A DNA stretch of 64,000 nucleotides from Numida meleagris (lineage: Eukaryota > Chordata > Aves > Galliformes > Numididae): contig NC_034414.1 of NCBI RefSeq assembly GCF_002078875.1, forward strand, positions 30,016,450 to 30,080,449, read 5' to 3'. The notes under the pieces are model-generated. The model made no database searches, had not been told where the DNA came from, and saw nothing but the letters and a program-made list of their open reading frames with translations. Positions 60,214 to 64,000 of the stretch are shown here, one piece after another (the first letter of the stretch is position 1; every line of letters starts with the position of its first letter). A program made the position numbers and the translations under genes.

Positions 60214-63200
60214 CTGCAAAGGAAACAAAAATAGTTTTTTTTTTTAATTTGTGCCAGATTCCAACTGTACTCCTTCAAAACAGAAGGAACTCAAATTTGT
60301 AAGTCCCACCCTTGAGAAAAGAGGGTGATGATACAGTAGTAGAAGTATACTTGAATGTATTTATATTTACTATTCAGTTCTTTGAACAAAGCAGCAAATG
60401 AAAAAAAAAAAGAGTATAGTTTAGACTTTCTTGAAAAGGTTTATGAAATGTAGAATTCAGATTACCAGAACTGAGAATTAGATGATGTTAACCCCTAATT
60501 TTGTTTCATGTTAGCCAAAAATAGCGCTCAAAGAAACAGGCATATTTCCTGAATATTTCTTTTTGTCCTCGGGGAGAGGGAAAGCATAGAACAAATGAAG
60601 AGCAGCTTATTAGATGAAGCTGAAATGCAGAAATCGATGGGATGTTTTATGTACCTATAAGAACTTAGATTTACCTCTTCTCCATTTTGATACTGTAAAT
60701 TTCATCACAAATTGCTTGCAAGTATGAACATCTCTGTTTTGGCCATCGTGACATCAGTTGTCTCACAGTAGCATCAAAGGCGTGTCTGGCTCCATCAAAC
60801 TAAGGAAAAAAATGACAAGAAACTGTAGTATTCTCTAGTGAAGGAAGTACTTCTCCCAGTAGGATTTGGTCTTCTGAACAGTGTAATGTCAATACTCCTT
60901 AATCAAAGAGGGTATTAAAAGGATTTAAACATACTTCTTGTAAACATGTACGACTTGCCTTTATTATTTAAGAAAAGGTGTTAAGAATGAGACTTTTCAG
61001 TGATGGCTTTCTTAAAACTGTTCAGCAATCGAAGAGGCTCCATCCTTTTAGCAGTGCTGGATGGAATACGAAAACTTTAGCATAAGGGCAGTGAAAATTG
61101 AATGACACAAGCTGATCATGCACCTGTTCCCTTTTTTGAAGGGAGAGATGATAAACTATCTCCATGTTTTGGAAGACTGGATGAAATAGGTATTTTGAGA
61201 TGTTCTCTCATTTCACTGAAGTCTGATGACCAGATGAGCACTGCTTCAGAGCAGAGCAGCATTATGTGAGGTGTTAAAATGAGTACTAGATCTACATCCA
61301 TTTCCAGGCAGGATGTCGTTTGTATTTTTGGGGAAGATGGAGATGTCTCCAACTGTATTAAGAACTTCTGACTTCAAAGCCCCTGTTCTCAGTGGAGAGA
61401 AAGAGCTTTGTCTTCACCATTTTTTTTTCCTAATCAAGTAGCTTCTGAATTGTTAAAGGGGTCGATACAATACTTATACATCTTCTGTTTATCCTGGCTT
61501 CGCTAAGAAGAGATGCTTCAGCTACTGTACTCATATCAGTTGCCTCTGTGTTTTGGGTCCTCCTTCATTAACAGCTTCAAGAAACATCTTTGCTGAAACT
61601 GCAAGTTAAAGCTTATTTGTTTTGGAAAATGCACAGTAAGTTTGGATTTCAGATAACTTCTGGGAAAAATCCAGAGCTTTGGATTAGGATCTCCTAATGG
61701 TGTCTTGTGTAACTTGGGCATTTGACAAAAAGCTTTTTCGAGGCTCAGTTAAGCTCTCTGGGTAGAAAATTGCGTTCAAGTTTTAAAGCCTAATTCAAAC
61801 TCCTCAAAGGTGATGAACTACAACAGGTAACATTGTACATTCACCTTTGTTAAGAACAAAATTTATAACCTATACTTCCATTAGAGTTTCAACTACAATA
61901 TTTAATTGCTTACCTCTAATAATAAGAAGTGTATCAGAGTTTCTTTTGGCAGATCTACCTGCAGAAATATCAAGAAATCAAATATTTAACATTTCTATCA
62001 TCAGTTTGCCAACTGCAGACTAGCTGCACTAAAGGGACTCGCTTTTTCAATTCCAAAGAAGCACTCATGCTGACAGCGCTAGGAATATATTAAGGCTTTA
62101 CGCATTTTAAACAAACTGTTCATGACAGATTCCATTATGGAAAGTTCCAAATAGGCACAGGCAAATAGGAAGAACGTTTCTTGAAAAGCATACACCAAAG
62201 TCTGAAACCTATATACAGCAGCTGCATCGGTTTAACTGTAAGAACAAATCTAGCAGGAACAAGTTATTAAATTACCACAACAGGATAAGTACAGCTTAAG
62301 ACTCCACAACTAAGTACTTGTTCCATTTTGGTGTGTACAATTGTCCAATACGTATAATCTGAGATACTTCTCAAGCATTAAAGAAACAAAATATGGCCAA
62401 GAGTTTCTTGTACCTCTCTATAGTGAGGCTAGTAGTAGCAATCTGTTCCAGACTGCATCATCCAATTCAATTACAGATTTGAAATTAATCCTAGCTTTTG
62501 CCAAAATACTTACTGCCAAAATCTCAATTTCACTTGTTTTCTGTTGCAGGCTAGAAATGAAGGTCTGCAGTCTTGTTTGCACCTGCCAACAAAAGATGGC
62601 CAAAAGTTATACACTGCTTTTGTGACCCAGGTTGGGAACATTTGTTTTCTGTTTCATAGATTACGAGAACAAGAGGCTGTTTCTAGCACAAGATGCAGAA
62701 CGGCATATTTAAACTAAAATTCACTGTCATATAATATAATTTTCATTTACATCCACAACAAACCTTGATAAGTAGACAGGAAGGAGACTGGGGCCGAACG
62801 CTTCTGCAGTAATGATAAAGATTTGGTGATGTCGGTATTGCACTAAAGCAGACTGGGCTGCACCTTAGGTTGTGAAGTCTGGTATATGCAGGTACAAGCT
62901 GCCCTTCTGGCCATTAGGTGAGAACCTATGACTGGATACATTGAATCATCTATAGCTGAAGAAGGGTGACTGAGCTGGAAGCCACAGCAAAGTATGGCTT
63001 ATGCATCTTAATACTTAGACGCGTCAAGTATCTATCTATCTATCTATCTATAGCTACGTAGCAAGCAAGCTATGATAATTTTGCAAAGGTAGCATTTTAG
63101 AGATAGTTGCAGTCTTGCATTAAAATTGTCTTTTGTACTCTAATATTAATCTTGAAGCCACTAACCCTAAATAAGCAAACCGATGCTTGTTTCTGTATCA

Positions 63201-63987
63201 TCGCATCATGCAATCTTTTTACATTACAATAATGTTGTATTTTAGAGGCTCAATTCTTAATACTTATTGAGTGTGTGTGTACCTGAATTTCTTGACGACG
63301 TCTGGCACTGGCAGATAACTTTTCAGGAGCTATAACACTGACATTAGGCACTACAAGAGTTGCATGTGACTCAAATGCACCTAAAATGCAAATGTAAAGT
63401 TTCACATTATATTCTCTCTTGACAGAAAAGAAGTAGCAAGAAACAGAAAATTCACAAATTTATTAATAAGCTTAAGTTGTAGTGTAGGATTTGAAAAGCT
63501 GCTAAAAAGTACGGTTAGTTAAATAGATTGGAGGTGAAATGTGCACGTAAGTCCTCAAAGTGCATGCTTACGACTACGAAAGACTGGCTGGCGTGAGTAA
63601 GAAATTTGGTATTTTAGATCAGTGATCCCTTAAACTACTAAAAAGTTCCAAACGACTTACAGAATTTACAAAAGAATTTGGTATACGTAGTGTCAGAAAA
63701 GGAAAGCTATTACAAGATCGAAGCAGCTATTTAATGCAGTCCTGGGAGAAAGTTTCAGTTTTAGGGAATCACTTTGAGAGTAGGGGGAGGTGTTTCTAAC
63801 TGCTAGAAAACATGTCTCTGCTCAGACCTTGGCAATACTTTTAGAATGTATGTTCCTGTGAGATTTTCTAACAAAACTAGACAGAAAGAGAAATCATTTC
63901 CTGTGGTCGATAACTGGAGACCAAATACCTGAAAGATTAGAGAATGATCCCTTCTGGTTTGGTACTGAGAGGTTATCTGAGGTTTCC
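60159..63987 (-). CDS. EIF2AK4: eIF-2-alpha kinase GCN2, C-terminal part (6 exons, 5' incomplete)
   Basis: Minus-strand exons, in transcript order, are 63987-63929, 63380-63283, 62582-62514, 61958-61914, 60799-60675 and 60213-60159, with GT/AG junctions and an open frame throughout (about 149 residues to the stop). Recognisable segments are SVIAPEKLSASARRR, VQTRLQTF...QQKTSEIEILA, VDLPKET, SRWPKQRC, AICDEIYSIKMEK and the terminal VLILYSYRDECKVLF, which matches the end of vertebrate GCN2. GCN2 is a cytosolic Ser/Thr kinase that senses uncharged tRNA and stalled ribosomes and phosphorylates eIF2alpha in the integrated stress response. This window holds only its C-terminal domain, used for dimerisation and ribosome/tRNA contact; the RWD, pseudokinase, kinase and HisRS-like domains lie beyond the right edge. 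No frameshift or premature stop is visible. Confidence 0.96.
60675..60799 (-). CDS. EIF2AK4: EIF2AK4 exon (penultimate)
   Basis: The acceptor is TCCTTAG and the donor AAGAG|GTAAAT. It encodes FDGARHAFDATVRQLMSRW to SIKMEK plus two bases of a split Arg codon. Confidence 0.94.
61914..61958 (-). CDS. EIF2AK4: EIF2AK4 exon (third from the end)
   Basis: The acceptor is TTCTGCAG and the donor GAG|GTAAGC. A small 45-nt phase-0 exon, VDLPKETLIHFLLLE. Confidence 0.93.
62514..62582 (-). CDS. EIF2AK4: EIF2AK4 exon (fourth from the end)
   Basis: The acceptor is TTGGCAG and the donor GCA|GTAAGT. 69 nt in phase 0, encoding VQTRLQTFISSLQQ and KTSEIEILA. Confidence 0.95.
63029..63052. repeat. (TATC)n microsatellite in an EIF2AK4 intron
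   Basis: About five to six tandem TATC/CTAT units in the 700-bp intron between the fourth- and fifth-last exons. Tetranucleotide repeats of this type are often polymorphic. Confidence 0.85.
63283..63380 (-). CDS. EIF2AK4: EIF2AK4 exon (fifth from the end)
   Basis: The acceptor is CATTTTAG and the donor CAG|GTACAC. It encodes AFESHATLVVPNVSVIAPEK and LSASARRRQEIQ, the start of the C-terminal domain. Confidence 0.94.
63929..63987 (-). CDS. EIF2AK4: EIF2AK4 exon (sixth from the end)
   Basis: The acceptor is ATTTTCAG and the donor CAG|GTATTT. It encodes ETSDNLSVPNQKGSFSNLS plus the first base of a Gly codon. It is a Ser-rich linker, likely between the HisRS-like region and the C-terminal domain, and is less conserved than what follows. 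Confidence 0.85.
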
Positions 63988-64000
63988 CTGAAAATGAACA

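Noticed and set aside
62341..62625. 94-codon + strand ORF overlapping an EIF2AK4 exon
   Set aside because: Antisense to a well-supported GCN2 exon; no independent evidence.
1..64000. CRISPR arrays, operons, phage or plasmid features
   Set aside because: The window is vertebrate nuclear DNA with spliced genes. No regularly spaced direct repeats or prokaryotic gene structure were seen.

Overview
The window is nuclear DNA from a vertebrate, most likely a bird and probably a galliform such as chicken. Pointers are exon-intron genes with GT/AG junctions, a CpG-island promoter, eroded CR1-type LINE sequence, a compact solo LTR with a 5-bp target duplication, and two recognisable genes in a tail-to-tail order that is conserved in amniotes. 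The genus is inferred and was not verified. Two genes can be supported with coding sequence, both in the last 9 kb. SRP14 (+ strand, five coding exons, 55173-58098) is complete and encodes the 14 kDa Alu-domain subunit of the signal recognition particle, 110 residues. EIF2AK4/GCN2 (- strand, last six coding exons, 63987-60159) runs off the right edge; only about the last 149 residues of this amino-acid-starvation kinase are here, which is its C-terminal dimerisation and ribosome-contact domain. The two genes converge, and their mRNA ends lie about 0.9-1.4 kb apart.

Layout. 1 to about 3700: no coding sequence, but the stretch ends in a canonical AATAAA with a U/GU-rich tail and carries two miR-29 seed matches. 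From mammalian gene order (BMF lies upstream of SRP14 on the same strand, by my recollection about 50 kb away) I infer that this is the tail of a long BMF 3'UTR. About 3700 to 54300: a roughly 50-kb gene-free interval. The many short ORFs there are scattered noise with no recognisable domain. It contains a clean 530-bp solo LTR (5025-5554), an eroded CR1 fragment (about 43740-44560) and a possible second one (about 7930-8130), a 50-bp tandem duplication next to a 42-bp alternating purine-pyrimidine tract, purine tracts, homopolymers, microsatellites, and several motif clusters that are candidate distal regulatory elements. 54350-55460: CpG island and SRP14 promoter with GC boxes, a TGACGTGG element, NRF1-like and ETS-like motifs, and a good CTCF-like motif on its upstream shoulder. 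55173-58900: SRP14. 59790-64000: EIF2AK4 3' end.

The two genes share a theme, protein synthesis and its control: SRP14 is part of the SRP Alu domain that slows elongation during targeting to the ER, and GCN2 phosphorylates eIF2alpha when uncharged tRNA or stalled ribosomes accumulate. Their adjacency is ancestral synteny and is not an operon. I found no CRISPR array, tRNA or rRNA gene, and nothing that qualifies as a new biological system. The findings most worth checking are the inferred BMF 3'UTR with miR-29 sites, the in-frame upstream ATG of SRP14, the CTCF-like site, and the unusually long gene-free interval with possible conserved enhancers.
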